A stretch of 64,000 nt of DNA from UBA935 sp031556725. GTDB taxonomy: Bacteria > Bacillota > Clostridia > Lachnospirales > Lachnospiraceae. Location: assembly GCA_031556725.1 (NCBI GenBank), contig JAVBSL010000009.1, positions 124,001-188,000 of the forward strand, written 5' to 3'. Numbering within the stretch: position 1 is the stretch's first letter; each line of letters begins with the position of its first letter. Positions 48,820 to 58,157 of the stretch are shown in pieces. The notes below the pieces were generated by a model. The model ran no database searches and had not been told where the DNA came from. It was given only the letters and a program-made list of their open reading frames with translations. The translations under genes and the position numbers were made by a program.

Positions 48820-50613
48820 ATGGCAGAACTTACCAAAAACCCCAATGTTATCAAATGGGTAGAAGAAATGCAAGCACTTACCAAACCGGACAAGGTTGTT
48901 TGGATCGATGGCAGTGAAGCGCAGATGGACAGCCTTCGCAAAGAGTCATTGGCCAACGGCGAACTTGTGGAATTAAACCAGGAAAAATTACCTGGCTGTT
49001 ACTATCATCAGACAGCCGTTAACGACGTTGCTCGTGTGGAAGATAGAACCTTTATTTGCTGCAAAAACAAAGAGGATGCCGGCCCCACCAATAACTGGAG
49101 CGATCCTCAGGAAATGTATGACAAATTAACTCCGATGTTTGACGGTGTTATGAAAGGCAGAACCATGTATGTTATCCCTTATTCTATGGGACCCATCGGT
49201 TCTCCCCTGGCTAAAGTCGGCGTGGAATTAACTGACTCCATCTATGTTGTCCTTAACATGGATATTATGACCCGTGTTGGTGTTGATGCATTTAAGAACC
49301 TTGGCGATGTTTCCAACGACTTCGTTCGCGGACTTCATTCCAAAGCTGATATTGATGCTGAAAAACGCTACATTGTACACTTCCCTGAAGACAACACCAT
49401 CTGGTCTATCAACTCCGGATACGGCGGAAACGTTCTTCTTGGCAAGAAATGCTTTGCTCTTAGAATCGCTTCTTATCAGGGCAAGAATGAAAGCTGGATG
49501 GCTGAACATATGCTGATCTTAGGAATTGAGAAGCCTGACGGTGAAGTAACATACGTAACCGCTGCTTTCCCTTCCGCATGTGGCAAGACCAACCTGGCTA
49601 TGTTGATTCCCCCCGAAGGATACACCAGCAAAGGTTACAAAGTCTGGACCGTAGGTGATGATATTGCCTGGTTAAAGAAGGGTGAAGACGGAAGACTTTA
49701 CGCTATCAATCCCGAAAACGGATTCTTCGGCGTTGCTCCCGGTACCAATGCGAAGTCTAACTTCAATGCTTTGGAAAGCACCAAGAAAAACACCATCTTT
49801 ACTAACGTAGCTTTAAATAATGATGATATGACTGTTTGGTGGGAAGGACTTGATAAGAATCCCCCCGAAAATGCAACCGAGTGGAAAGGTGCTAAAGTAA
49901 ACGGCAAAGAATTTAAAGAAGCCGGTAATAACCTGGCTCATCCCAACTCCCGTTTTACTGCTCCGGCCCGTAACTGTCCCTGTATCTCCAAGGAATTTGA
50001 CAATCCTGCCGGTGTACCGATTTCTGCTATGATCTTCGGCGGACGTCGTGCCAAAACCGCTCCCCTTGTATATCAGGCATTTGATTGGGAACATGGTGTA
50101 TTCGTAGGTTCCATCATGGCCAGTGAAACTACTGCTGCTGCCGCCGGTGCGGTTGGTGTGGTTCGTCGTGATCCCATGGCAATGCTTCCCTTCTGCGGAT
50201 ACAATATGGGTGACTACTGGCAGCACTGGATCGATATGGGTAAAGAACTTGGCGACAAAGCTCCCAAGATCTTCAACGTTAACTGGTTTAGAACCAATGA
50301 TGACGGCAAGTTCATCTGGCCCGGATTCGGTGATAACATGCGTATTCTTGACTGGATTATCGAACGTGCTGATGACAATGCTGACGCTGTTGAAACCGCT
50401 ATCGGTTTCGAGCCTAAGGCTGAAGACCTCAACATCGAAGGTTTGGAAGATGACGGTATTACCCTTGACGTAGTAAAAGGCTTACTGAGCGTTGATAATG
50501 ATCTCTGGAAAGAAGATGTTGCCGGAATCAAAGAGTTCTATGCAAAATTCGGTGACAGACTGCCTCAGGCTATGAAGGATCAGCTGGCTGCTCTGGAAGG
50601 AAGATTAAACTAA
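48820..50613 (+). CDS. pckA: Phosphoenolpyruvate carboxykinase (GTP type)
   Basis: A 597-residue enzyme interconverting oxaloacetate and PEP. FPSACGKTNLAML is the kinase-1a loop of GTP-dependent PEPCK (the ATP type has GLSGTGKTT). GDDIAWLKKGEDG, RKDPMAMLPFCGYN-like and FNVNWFRTNDDGKF segments are also of the GTP class. The ATG giving MAELTKNP has AAGGAG nine bases upstream. In fermenters this enzyme often fixes CO2 from PEP toward succinate or runs gluconeogenesis. Codon use appears highly biased (GGC, AAC, GAA, CTT), as in highly expressed genes. Confidence 0.95.
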   Translation: MAELTKNPNVIKWVEEMQALTKPDKVVWIDGSEAQMDSLRKESLANGELVELNQEKLPGCYYHQTAVNDVARVEDRTFICCKNKEDAGPTNNWSDPQEMYDKLTPMFDGVMKGRTMYVIPYSMGPIGSPLAKVGVELTDSIYVVLNMDIMTRVGVDAFKNLGDVSNDFVRGLHSKADIDAEKRYIVHFPEDNTIWSINSGYGGNVLLGKKCFALRIASYQGKNESWMAEHMLILGIEKPDGEVTYVTAAFPSACGKTNLAMLIPPEGYTSKGYKVWTVGDDIAWLKKGEDGRLYAINPENGFFGVAPGTNAKSNFNALESTKKNTIFTNVALNNDDMTVWWEGLDKNPPENATEWKGAKVNGKEFKEAGNNLAHPNSRFTAPARNCPCISKEFDNPAGVPISAMIFGGRRAKTAPLVYQAFDWEHGVFVGSIMASETTAAAAGAVGVVRRDPMAMLPFCGYNMGDYWQHWIDMGKELGDKAPKIFNVNWFRTNDDGKFIWPGFGDNMRILDWIIERADDNADAVETAIGFEPKAEDLNIEGLEDDGITLDVVKGLLSVDNDLWKEDVAGIKEFYAKFGDRLPQAMKDQLAALEGRLN

Positions 50614-50625
50614 GACACAAAAAAT

Positions 50626-50658
50626 AAGCAGGGACTATCCGAAAGATGGTCCCTGCTT
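50626..50658. terminator. Bidirectional terminator between pckA and a GGDEF gene
   Basis: Stem AAGCAGGGAC (50626-50635) with GTCCCTGCTT (50649-50658), then a T-rich run on the plus strand. An A-run on the left gives a T-run for the minus strand, so it serves both convergent genes. Confidence 0.92.
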
Positions 50659-50677
50659 TTTTATTTTAGCAGAAAGA

Positions 50678-51769
50678 TTAATATATAATGCGGTTTCGGC
50701 CTTCATTCTTGCCTATGTACAGCTTCTGATCCGCCTCATTGATTCCGCTTTCGATACCTTTCCGGAAATTAACCTCCTCCAGGCCGAAAGTTAAGGTAAC
50801 CTTTATTTTCTGATCATTATATTCAATCGTACTTTTCCTGACCTGTGACAGCATATTATCCAGCAAAACATAGGCATCGTCACCATTACAGTCATAGAAC
50901 ACAAAAAGGAATTCTTCTCCGCCCCAGCGGCAAACCCTGCCCCGTTCCTCCATATATCGGCTAAACAGATCAGCCAGATATTTTAATACGATATCACCGC
51001 AATCATGTCCGTATGTATCATTAATCTTCTTGAAGAAATCAATATCACCCAATGCAATACTGAGATTCGAACCGTTTCCTTCCTGATACTGCTGCTCCTG
51101 CGTAGCCAGATACTCCTTCATACTGCGGCGGTTGTATAGTCCGGTCAGCGGATCCACCGATGCCAAATGGTGCATCTTATCATTATACTGCATCAGCTTC
51201 TTCTCCATCTCCATGGAATCCTTGCTGAAAAAGGCCAGCGCCGCGACCATCGTTATAAACATATAAACTGTATTAACAATCTGCAGGGCAATGCCTGCGG
51301 ATTCCGTCACTTCCCACTGTGCCCCTATATACTTGGTATAAAAATATAATCCCAGCCGGACCGCACATAATCCTACCGCAATTAAAACCTTACGGTTCAT
51401 GGACGCATAACTGGTGGTAAAATTCAAAACCAATAGCGTAAAAATAAAGTGCTGTATTCCGCAATCCCATCCAAGCTCCATGACAAAACCAATAATACAT
51501 GTTAGCGTCAGCAATTGGGCAAAGGCAATTGCAAACTTAGTGTGATTCATGTATGTAAGGTAAAAAGAAAGTGAATATGCCATCACACAAATGATACAAA
51601 GCCAACTGAACTGCTTCGTACCGGTCACTCCCAAAACCACTGCCACACTGATAAAATAAAGACCCATCAGTAAAGAATTAACTCTGAGAACGACAGCAGC
51701 TTTTTTGGTTTCATTCTCGTTTTTCACATCCTGAAAAACCAAATCCCCTATCTTCGTTATAATTCCCAT
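50678..51769 (-). CDS. Membrane diguanylate cyclase (6TM + GGDEF)
   Basis: A 363-residue protein. Six hydrophobic helices fill residues about 25-195, then a GGDEF domain follows: DPLTGLYNRRSMKEY, LGDIDFFKKINDTYGHDCGD and an intact active site RWGGEEFLFVF. There is no RxxD inhibitory site five residues before GGEEF (EERG stands there), so product inhibition is not expected. It should make c-di-GMP in response to a membrane or ligand signal. The ATG at 51769 follows GGAGGGG; an upstream GTG is inside that site. Confidence 0.9.
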   Translation of the reverse strand: MGIITKIGDLVFQDVKNENETKKAAVVLRVNSLLMGLYFISVAVVLGVTGTKQFSWLCIICVMAYSLSFYLTYMNHTKFAIAFAQLLTLTCIIGFVMELGWDCGIQHFIFTLLVLNFTTSYASMNRKVLIAVGLCAVRLGLYFYTKYIGAQWEVTESAGIALQIVNTVYMFITMVAALAFFSKDSMEMEKKLMQYNDKMHHLASVDPLTGLYNRRSMKEYLATQEQQYQEGNGSNLSIALGDIDFFKKINDTYGHDCGDIVLKYLADLFSRYMEERGRVCRWGGEEFLFVFYDCNGDDAYVLLDNMLSQVRKSTIEYNDQKIKVTLTFGLEEVNFRKGIESGINEADQKLYIGKNEGRNRIIY

Positions 51770-51855
51770 ATAAACCCCTCCGGACACACATGTTATATGG
51801 CTTAATTATATCATTCATTTTCTTCCATGGCAAGGAACCGCAACATTTCATCCAT

Positions 51856-51887
51856 AAAGGCGTGCAGTTTAAAGACTGCACGCCTTT
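51856..51887. terminator. Hairpin terminator after the small coiled-coil gene
   Basis: AAAGGCGTGCAGT (51856-51868) pairs perfectly with 51875-51887 around a 6-nt loop, 14 bases after the stop codon of the small minus-strand gene. The T-run is short. Confidence 0.75.
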
Positions 51888-51901
51888 TGCAATTATATTA
51901 T

Positions 51902-52162
51902 TTATGATATTTTCTGTAATTTTTCACTATACTCTTTTAAAACAACTTTCATGATATCAATGTCGGATTGCATAGATTCCAGTTGGCTAATCCCACTTTT
52001 ATATCGATTATAAGTTGATGTATAACAAGACTCTATATTTTGCAATCTGGGGAGTACATCATTTTCATTTTGCAATTTCAAAAAATGAATATCTTCTTTT
52101 ATTGGTTGCAGCTTTTTATCAAGCAAGTCCGACATCGCTAATAACATTTCATTATCTGTCAT
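51902..52162 (-). CDS. Small coiled-coil protein, unknown function
   Basis: An 86-residue hydrophilic protein starting MTDNEMLLAMSDLLDKKLQP. Heptad-like hydrophobic spacing runs through residues 10-40 and 55-86, so it is probably a helical hairpin or dimeric coiled coil. The ATG at 52162 follows GGAGGGG; a longer frame (16 more residues) runs into gatB. Proteins of this kind recur beside unrelated genes in clostridia, but I cannot name a function. It has its own promoter inside the 3' end of gatB. Confidence 0.7.
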   Translation of the reverse strand: MTDNEMLLAMSDLLDKKLQPIKEDIHFLKLQNENDVLPRLQNIESCYTSTYNRYKSGISQLESMQSDIDIMKVVLKEYSEKLQKIS

Positions 52163-52187
52163 AAATACCCCTCCTTCATGTGTTAAA

Positions 52188-52216
52188 AGTATAGCATATA
52201 TAAAGCTCAAAGTCTA
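52188..52216 (-). promoter_or_regulatory. Promoter of the small coiled-coil gene
   Basis: TAGACT, 17 nt, TATACT on the minus strand, partly inside the last codons of gatB. Confidence 0.5.
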
Positions 52217-53646
52217 TCAATAATTTCCTTTATAAGCCGGTTTACTGTAACCGGATCAGCCTTGCCCTGCATGGCTTTCATAGTCTGCCCCACCAGAAAA
52301 CCGATGGCTTTTTCCTTGCCGTTATGATAGTCTTCTACCGACTGAGGATTGGCCGCGATAACTTCTGCAATGGTCTTGCTTAACGCCTCCGTATCATCCA
52401 CCGTCTTTAATCCTTTTTCTTCCACGTATTGTTCCGGATCAATATTTTCTTCAAACATAACCGCAAATACTTCCTTGGCTACGGAACTGTTAATGGCTTT
52501 TTCATCGGTAAGCTTTATCAGCTTTGCCAGATTCTCCGGCGAAAAACGGATATCCTCCGGCTCCATGCTGCTTTCTCTTAACAATCGGAGGGTTTCACCC
52601 ATCAGCCAGTTGGATACCTTTTTAGGTTGCTTACAGATGGCTGATGCCGCTTCAAAAAGATCGGCCATTTGCTTGGAACCGGTGATAATCTCGATATCAT
52701 AATCAGGGATATTGTATTCTTTCCGATACCTCTCTATTTTTTCGGTGCGGAATTCCGGCTGTTCGGCCTTAATTTCTTCCAGCCATGCATCACTGACCGA
52801 AACCGGCACCAGGTCAGGATCGGGGAAGTAACGGTAATCCTGGGCATCCTCCTTGCTGCGCATGGGATAAGACTCCCCTTTATTGTCATCCCAGCGTCTG
52901 GTTTCCTGGGTGACCTTTTCACCGGCTGTCAACAGTTCGATTTGCCGTTCCCGTTCGTCTTCAATAGCTCTGGCAATGGCCCGGAAAGAATTCAGATTCT
53001 TCATCTCGGTTCTTGTTCCCAGTTCCTTCGTTCCGGCTTCCCGTACCGACAGGTTGACATCTGCCCGCATGGAACCTTCCTGTAATTTACAATCCGAGGC
53101 TCCCAGATATTGGATAATCAAACGCAGTTTCTCCAAATACGCGATCACTTCCTCAGCACTTCGCATATCCGGCTCCGACACGATTTCAATCAGCGGCACA
53201 CCGGAGCGGTTATAATCCACCAGAGAACACCCTTCCCACTCATCATGGATTAACTTTCCGGCATCCTCTTCCATATGGATTTCGTGGATTCCCACATACT
53301 TCCTGCTTCCCTCTGTTTCGATTTCAATCCGGCCATCCCGGCAGATTGGCAGATATAATTGTGAAATCTGGTAGTTCTGCGGGTTGTCGGGATAAAAATA
53401 ATTTTTCCGGTCAAATTTACTATACCTGGTGATGGTGCAATCCGTTGCCAGTCCTACAGCAATGGCATATTTTAAAACCTGCTTATTTAAAACCGGCAGG
53501 GAACCCGGCATCCCGGTACAGACCGGACAGGTATGGGTATTGGGTGCACCGCCGAAGGCCGTGGAACAACCGCAGAAGATTTTGGTCTTCGTAGCAAGCT
53601 CTACATGCACTTCCAGGCCGATAACCGTTTCATATTGTTTCTGCAT
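52207..53646 (-). CDS. gatB: Asp/Glu-tRNA amidotransferase subunit B
   Basis: A 479-residue subunit that phosphorylates and amidates Asp-tRNA(Asn) or Glu-tRNA(Gln). It starts MQKQYETVIGLEVHVELATKT (first 15-20 residues typical). CGCSTAFGGAPNTHTCPVC is the zinc-binding segment, and a YqeY-like tail (about 400-479) binds tRNA. The ATG overlaps the gatA stop by one base (TAATG). Confidence 0.97.
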   Translation of the reverse strand: MQKQYETVIGLEVHVELATKTKIFCGCSTAFGGAPNTHTCPVCTGMPGSLPVLNKQVLKYAIAVGLATDCTITRYSKFDRKNYFYPDNPQNYQISQLYLPICRDGRIEIETEGSRKYVGIHEIHMEEDAGKLIHDEWEGCSLVDYNRSGVPLIEIVSEPDMRSAEEVIAYLEKLRLIIQYLGASDCKLQEGSMRADVNLSVREAGTKELGTRTEMKNLNSFRAIARAIEDERERQIELLTAGEKVTQETRRWDDNKGESYPMRSKEDAQDYRYFPDPDLVPVSVSDAWLEEIKAEQPEFRTEKIERYRKEYNIPDYDIEIITGSKQMADLFEAASAICKQPKKVSNWLMGETLRLLRESSMEPEDIRFSPENLAKLIKLTDEKAINSSVAKEVFAVMFEENIDPEQYVEEKGLKTVDDTEALSKTIAEVIAANPQSVEDYHNGKEKAIGFLVGQTMKAMQGKADPVTVNRLIKEIIDRL

Positions 53647-55085
53647 TATTTGTCCCTCCTTTGTTCATAGGTGTAGGCTGCCCGGAGCAAGGTCTTTTCA
53701 TGATAGCAGTCACCAATCAACTGCAGTCCGATGGGCAGCCCTTTACGATCCATGCCGCAAGGCACACTGAGCGCCGGAAGCCCCGCCAGATTTACCGCGA
53801 TGGTGTAAATATCCCCCAGATACATTTTCAGTGGATCCGACAGGCTTTCTCCTAACCGCGGTGCGGTGGTGGGTGCTACCGGCCCAAGAAGGATATCATA
53901 GTGGGAAAAAGCTTCATCAAAAGCTTTTTTTATCAAAGCTTTTACTTTTAATGCTTTAAGATAATAAGCGTCGTAATATCCCGAGCTGAGGACAAAAGAA
54001 CCCAGCATAATTCTTCTTTTTACCTCTGTTCCAAAACCTTCGGAACGAGATTTTTTATACATATTATGAAGGCCGTTATATTCTGCTGTGCGGTAACCGT
54101 ATTTGATGCCGTCGAAGCGTTCCAGGTTAGAACTGGCTTCCGCAGCGGCGATGGTATAATAAGCCGGAATCGCATATTCCACCAGGCTTAGATCAAATTC
54201 CTCAACGATGGCGCCTTGATCGGCTAATACTCCTGCTGCCTTCAGTACCGCTGCCTTGACTTCCGGATCTATCCCTTCACCCAGATAATCTCGGGGAATG
54301 CCGATTTTCATGCCTTTCACATCAGTCACTAAGGCTGATGTGAAGTCCGTGTCAGTACGAGGTATTGAGGTGGCATCTTTTTTATCATGAGCTGCGATGA
54401 TCTCCATAATAGCTGCACAATCTGCCACATCTTTACTAAGCGGACCGATCTGATCCAGGGAGGAGCCATAGGCAATCAGACCGTAGCGGGATACTGTTCC
54501 ATAGGTAGGTTTCATTCCTACCACGCCGCAGTGAGAAGCCGGCTGACGGATGGAACCGCCGGTATCGGAACCCAGCGCATAGAAACACTCTTCTGCAGCC
54601 ACCGCAGCTGCTGAGCCGCCAGAGGAGCCGCCCGGTACATGCTCTGTACTCCAGGGGTTTCTGGTTTCTCCATAGGCCGAGGTTTCGGTGGTGGAACCCA
54701 TGGCAAACTCATCCATATTGGTTTTACCGATGATCAAAGCTCCGGCGGCTTCCAGCTTTAAAACCGCAGTTGCCGTATAAGGCGGTACGAAATTATGCAA
54801 TATCTTAGATGCACAAGTGGTGGTCATTCCCTGGATACACATATTATCTTTAATAGCAACAGGCACACCAGCCAGGGGACCGGTAAGCTCTCCGCTATCA
54901 ATCCTGGCCTGTATCTGCTTCGCTTGCTTTCTTACCGCTTCCTGATCTACTGTTATATAGCAGTTATACAATGGTTCCTTCTTTTCAATATTAGCTAAAA
55001 CTGCCTCGGCGGCTTCCAAAACCGTAACTTCTTTACTCTTTATCCTGGCGGCCAGCTCCATGGCACTTAATTTCAAAATATCCAT
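53646..55085 (-). CDS. gatA: Asp/Glu-tRNA amidotransferase subunit A (glutaminase)
   Basis: A 479-residue amidase that releases ammonia from glutamine. The Ser-cisSer-Lys triad is visible: Lys near residue 78 (VAIKDNMCIQG), and GGSSGGSAAAVAAE plus GSDTGGSIRQPAS (about 150-180) carry the two Ser. It starts 11 bp after gatC. Confidence 0.97.
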   Translation of the reverse strand: MDILKLSAMELAARIKSKEVTVLEAAEAVLANIEKKEPLYNCYITVDQEAVRKQAKQIQARIDSGELTGPLAGVPVAIKDNMCIQGMTTTCASKILHNFVPPYTATAVLKLEAAGALIIGKTNMDEFAMGSTTETSAYGETRNPWSTEHVPGGSSGGSAAAVAAEECFYALGSDTGGSIRQPASHCGVVGMKPTYGTVSRYGLIAYGSSLDQIGPLSKDVADCAAIMEIIAAHDKKDATSIPRTDTDFTSALVTDVKGMKIGIPRDYLGEGIDPEVKAAVLKAAGVLADQGAIVEEFDLSLVEYAIPAYYTIAAAEASSNLERFDGIKYGYRTAEYNGLHNMYKKSRSEGFGTEVKRRIMLGSFVLSSGYYDAYYLKALKVKALIKKAFDEAFSHYDILLGPVAPTTAPRLGESLSDPLKMYLGDIYTIAVNLAGLPALSVPCGMDRKGLPIGLQLIGDCYHEKTLLRAAYTYEQRRDK

Positions 55086-55096
55086 TTTGCTTCCTC

Positions 55097-55390
55097 CTAT
55101 TCCAATGTGCTGGGTACTGTAAACATACCGTCTTTTTCACCCGGTGCATTCTTTAAGATTTCTTCCCGCATATCGCCATTGGTTACAACATCTTCTCTGA
55201 ATACATTTTGCAGATCAAACACATGAGACATGGGTTCCACCGCCGATGTATCCAACTCGCTTAATTTATCAATATAGTTAAGCATCTTTCCCATATCCTC
55301 TTTTGCCTGTTCCCGCTCTGCCCCGGAAAGTTCCAGTTTTGCCAGAATTCCTACATATTCCATTGTTTCATTACTGATTATATTAGCCAT
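55097..55390 (-). CDS. gatC: Asp/Glu-tRNA amidotransferase subunit C
   Basis: A 97-residue subunit that wraps GatA and GatB together. YVGILAKLELSGAE near residue 12 and DKLSELDTSAVEPMSHV near 41-57 are family signatures. It lies 30 bp after aspS in the aspS-gatC-gatA-gatB order. Confidence 0.95.
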   Translation of the reverse strand: MANIISNETMEYVGILAKLELSGAEREQAKEDMGKMLNYIDKLSELDTSAVEPMSHVFDLQNVFREDVVTNGDMREEILKNAPGEKDGMFTVPSTLE

Positions 55391-55420
55391 TTTTCTGCTC
55401 CTTTCATGGTCAGCGCTGTA

Positions 55421-57172
55421 TTATGAGCGAATCTTGATATGCACTTCCCGCAGCTGTGTTTCGGTCACATCGTTTGGTGCACCGCACATCAGATCCTGAG
55501 CCGATCCGCTCATGGGAAAAGCGATTACCTCCCGGATATTTTCTTCATTTCGCAGTAACATCAACATCCGGTCTACCCCCGGTGCCATCCCCGCATGAGG
55601 CGGTGCTCCGAACTGAAAAGCCTCATATAACGCACCAAACTTATTCTTTAAAGTTTCCTCGTCATAACCGGCGATCGCAAAGGCTTTTACCATAATCTGC
55701 ATATCATGGTTCCGAACTGCACCGGATGATAATTCTACACCGTTACAGACAATATCATACTGATAGGCCAAAATGTCAAGGGGATTTTGCTCTTCCAGTA
55801 CTTTTAATCCCCCCTGTGGCATGGAAAAAGGGTTATGGGTAAAGCCAATCTGCCTGGTTTCCGGATCTAGCTCATACATGGGAAAATCATTTACATAGCA
55901 GAACCGGTAGCTGTTCTTCTCACAAAGGTCAAGCTTGCTTCCGATCTCCATCCGAAGCTGTCCTGCATAATAATTGGCCCGTTCCTCACGATCAGCAATA
56001 AAGAAGATCGTATCCCCGGCTGTTAATCCGGCCAAAGTTAACAGTTCCTTTTTCATTTCATTCGGTATAAACTTATCGATTGGGCCTTTATAACTTAAAT
56101 CTGTTTCCACTTCCAGATAACCCAGACCGCCCATTCCCAGAGAAGTGGCAAAACCAAGCAGCTTCTCATGAAAACCCTTGGACATTTCCCCATGCACCTT
56201 GATCGCCCGCACCGTTTTTCCGATAAAGGGCTTGAAGGTACACTTCTGGAAAAAAGCCGTAACGTCCATGATTCTTAAGGGGTTCCGCAAATCCGGTTTA
56301 TCGGTTCCGAATTCCAGCATAGCCTGTTTGTAACTGATTACCGGATATGGTGCTTTGGTTATTTCATAGCCTTCCGGTGCAAACTTTTCAAAAGTCGCAG
56401 ATAAGATTTCTTCGCCGGCCCGGAAAACATCCTCCTGGGTGGCAAAACTCATTTCAAAATCCAACTGGTAAAATTCACCGGGTGAGCGGTCTGCCCTGGC
56501 ATCCTCATCACGGAAGCAGGGGGCAATCTGAAAATACTTGTCAAAGCCGGACACCATCAAAAGCTGTTTGTACTGCTGGGGTGCCTGAGGCAAGGCGTAA
56601 AACTTGCCCTTGTATTTTCTGGACGGAACAATATAGTCTCTGGCTCCTTCCGGGGAGGAAGCACATAAGATGGGGGTCTGGATTTCCAGAAATCCCATTT
56701 CTGTCATCTTTTCCCGTAAATAACTGATTACCTTAGATCTGAAAATGATGTTATCTTTTACTTTGGCATTTCGAAGATCCAGATAGCGGTACTTTAACCG
56801 CAGGTCTTCTCTTGTTTCTTTAGAGGTCATCACTTCAAAAGGCAGCTGCTTATATACTTTCCCAAGCATATCGATGCTGACCGCTTCCAGCTCGATGGTT
56901 CCGGTGGGAATCTTGTCATTATAGGTTTCTTCATCCCTTTTTTGAATCAGTCCTTCAATGGAAACTGCTGCTTCCCTGGTAATCCCGCTTAATAACCCGG
57001 TGTCACGCAGCACTACCTGCAGCACGCCATCCATATCCCGCAGATCGAGAAAGGACACGCCGCCGTGATCACGGATGTTCTCTACCCATCCGGCCGCCCG
57101 AACGGTTTTGCCGATATCGTTTTCACTGATTTCCTTCATGGTAATACTTCTGTAAATGTTTTCCTGTTTCAT
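55421..57172 (-). CDS. aspS: Aspartyl-tRNA synthetase (probably non-discriminating)
   Basis: A 583-residue class IIb synthetase. An OB-fold anticodon domain (about 15-110, GWVENIRDHGGVSFLDLRD) precedes the catalytic core: motif 2 FRDEDARADRSPGEFYQLD and motif 3 GMAPGVDRMLMLL, with the bacterial GAD insert between. The ATG giving MKQENIYRS follows GGAG by seven bases; a longer frame reaches back into the T-box terminator. Being co-transcribed with gatCAB, it presumably also charges tRNA(Asn) with Asp for amidation; discrimination cannot be read from sequence with certainty. Confidence 0.95.
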   Translation of the reverse strand: MKQENIYRSITMKEISENDIGKTVRAAGWVENIRDHGGVSFLDLRDMDGVLQVVLRDTGLLSGITREAAVSIEGLIQKRDEETYNDKIPTGTIELEAVSIDMLGKVYKQLPFEVMTSKETREDLRLKYRYLDLRNAKVKDNIIFRSKVISYLREKMTEMGFLEIQTPILCASSPEGARDYIVPSRKYKGKFYALPQAPQQYKQLLMVSGFDKYFQIAPCFRDEDARADRSPGEFYQLDFEMSFATQEDVFRAGEEILSATFEKFAPEGYEITKAPYPVISYKQAMLEFGTDKPDLRNPLRIMDVTAFFQKCTFKPFIGKTVRAIKVHGEMSKGFHEKLLGFATSLGMGGLGYLEVETDLSYKGPIDKFIPNEMKKELLTLAGLTAGDTIFFIADREERANYYAGQLRMEIGSKLDLCEKNSYRFCYVNDFPMYELDPETRQIGFTHNPFSMPQGGLKVLEEQNPLDILAYQYDIVCNGVELSSGAVRNHDMQIMVKAFAIAGYDEETLKNKFGALYEAFQFGAPPHAGMAPGVDRMLMLLRNEENIREVIAFPMSGSAQDLMCGAPNDVTETQLREVHIKIRS

Positions 57173-57216
57173 CTTCTTTCTCCTTTCCATATTGGTGCTC
57201 CGGAGGCTTTTAGAAA

Positions 57217-57255
57217 CAAAAAAGTCCCGGAACACAGTTTCCTGTATTCCGGGAC
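57217..57255 (-). terminator. T-box attenuator terminator of aspS
   Basis: On the minus strand GTCCCGGAATACAG pairs with CTGTGTTCCGGGAC (57224-57255, one wobble), followed by six T. Its 5' arm competes with the T-box antiterminator. Confidence 0.93.
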
Positions 57256-57520
57256 GGATAATTAAATTATATCCGCGGGACCACCCGCATTGACAAGCCG
57301 CCATCTCTATCAAGATGCTTTTACCGCCTTGCCCACTCTTACACTTAACGCGTGTTCACGTATTCCCCTAGTGCGCTTCCTTTCTGTAACATCTATAGAA
57401 GCTTTACGCAGTTCGGACAATCTGCTCCGGAGTGTTCCCAAAATTACTTCCCGCGAACAGCGCTCTCAGTCGGTGACGCCGTATTCCTGTCGTTTTTCAT
57501 AATCCGAGTCTCTTTCAATG
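57256..57520 (-). promoter_or_regulatory. T-box riboswitch (tRNA-sensing leader) of aspS-gatCAB
   Basis: The antiterminator bulge GGGTGGTCCCGCGG (57273-57286) is nearly the canonical T-box. Upstream are stem I landmarks: ATGAAAAACGACAGG, the AG bulge TGAGAGC and the specifier side GGGAACACTCCGGAGC. By analogy with leaders in which the specifier precedes A-C-C/U..GGAG, the specifier is AAC (57434-57436), an Asn codon. Reading CAC (His) instead would make no sense for this operon, and no Asp codon fits there. Uncharged tRNA(Asn) would then switch on aspS and gatCAB. Element type is firm; the specifier is moderately supported. Confidence 0.9.
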
Positions 57521-57544
57521 CATTTACATAAAAATTATTTACAA

Positions 57545-57573
57545 ATAATAACACAACTATTCCGGTAATGCAA
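57545..57573 (-). promoter_or_regulatory. Sigma-A promoter of the T-box/aspS operon
   Basis: TTGCAT, exactly 17 nt, TATTAT on the minus strand, about 25-30 bp upstream of the first T-box landmarks and ten bases after the upstream gene ends. Confidence 0.75.
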
Positions 57574-57582
57574 TACCTTTTA

Positions 57583-58050
57583 CTAATTTTCCTTTATTTC
57601 CTTTTTTAAGCAAAAACCATATATAAGCAATCCAACAAAAATCACTTCCAGTCCCAGACAGATAAAATAAATGGTGCTGGAGGGAGTGGGTATACTATTG
57701 GGGTTTGAGTACATAATATTGTCTTTAGTTAAATAACCATCCACCATTTGGCCGATTTTACCTTTGTAGGTGTTGTACTCATAATTTGATATTTTCATTT
57801 TATAAGATTCACCATTATAATTAACATAAGCATAGTCTATGTTGGCCGTGGCCCCATATCCCTTTACCGTGGTTCTTTCTACATTTTCTACTTCCACCGA
57901 TACTTCTGTGTAATCAGTTCCCACCTGAGCCTTTTGCATATTAATATTTAGAACAATACAGATACCCAGCATAATGATGCTTAAAGGCAGAAATATCATG
58001 ATATATTGCTTTTTTGTTAGTATCCCCAGAATTTTGTTAACAGTCTCCAT
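57583..58050 (-). CDS. Small membrane protein, DUF3592-like
   Basis: A 155-residue protein with hydrophobic helices at about 17-36 and 126-148 flanking an extracellular beta-rich stretch (VSVEVENVERTTVKGYGATA and later IDYAYVNYNGESYK). The layout resembles DUF3592 proteins of unknown function. It ends just before the aspS promoter and lies downstream of the GHKL kinase gene, with a gap of about 107 bp. Confidence 0.6.
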   Translation of the reverse strand: METVNKILGILTKKQYIMIFLPLSIIMLGICIVLNINMQKAQVGTDYTEVSVEVENVERTTVKGYGATANIDYAYVNYNGESYKMKISNYEYNTYKGKIGQMVDGYLTKDNIMYSNPNSIPTPSSTIYFICLGLEVIFVGLLIYGFCLKKEIKEN

Positions 58051-58157
58051 CGTATTTTCTCCTGATTTTTCATTATTTGGATTTATACTACCACAAAAAT
58101 CCTGCTATTCTGAAAAACGGAAAAATTGGACACTTAAAGGGAAAAACCAGCAACTGA

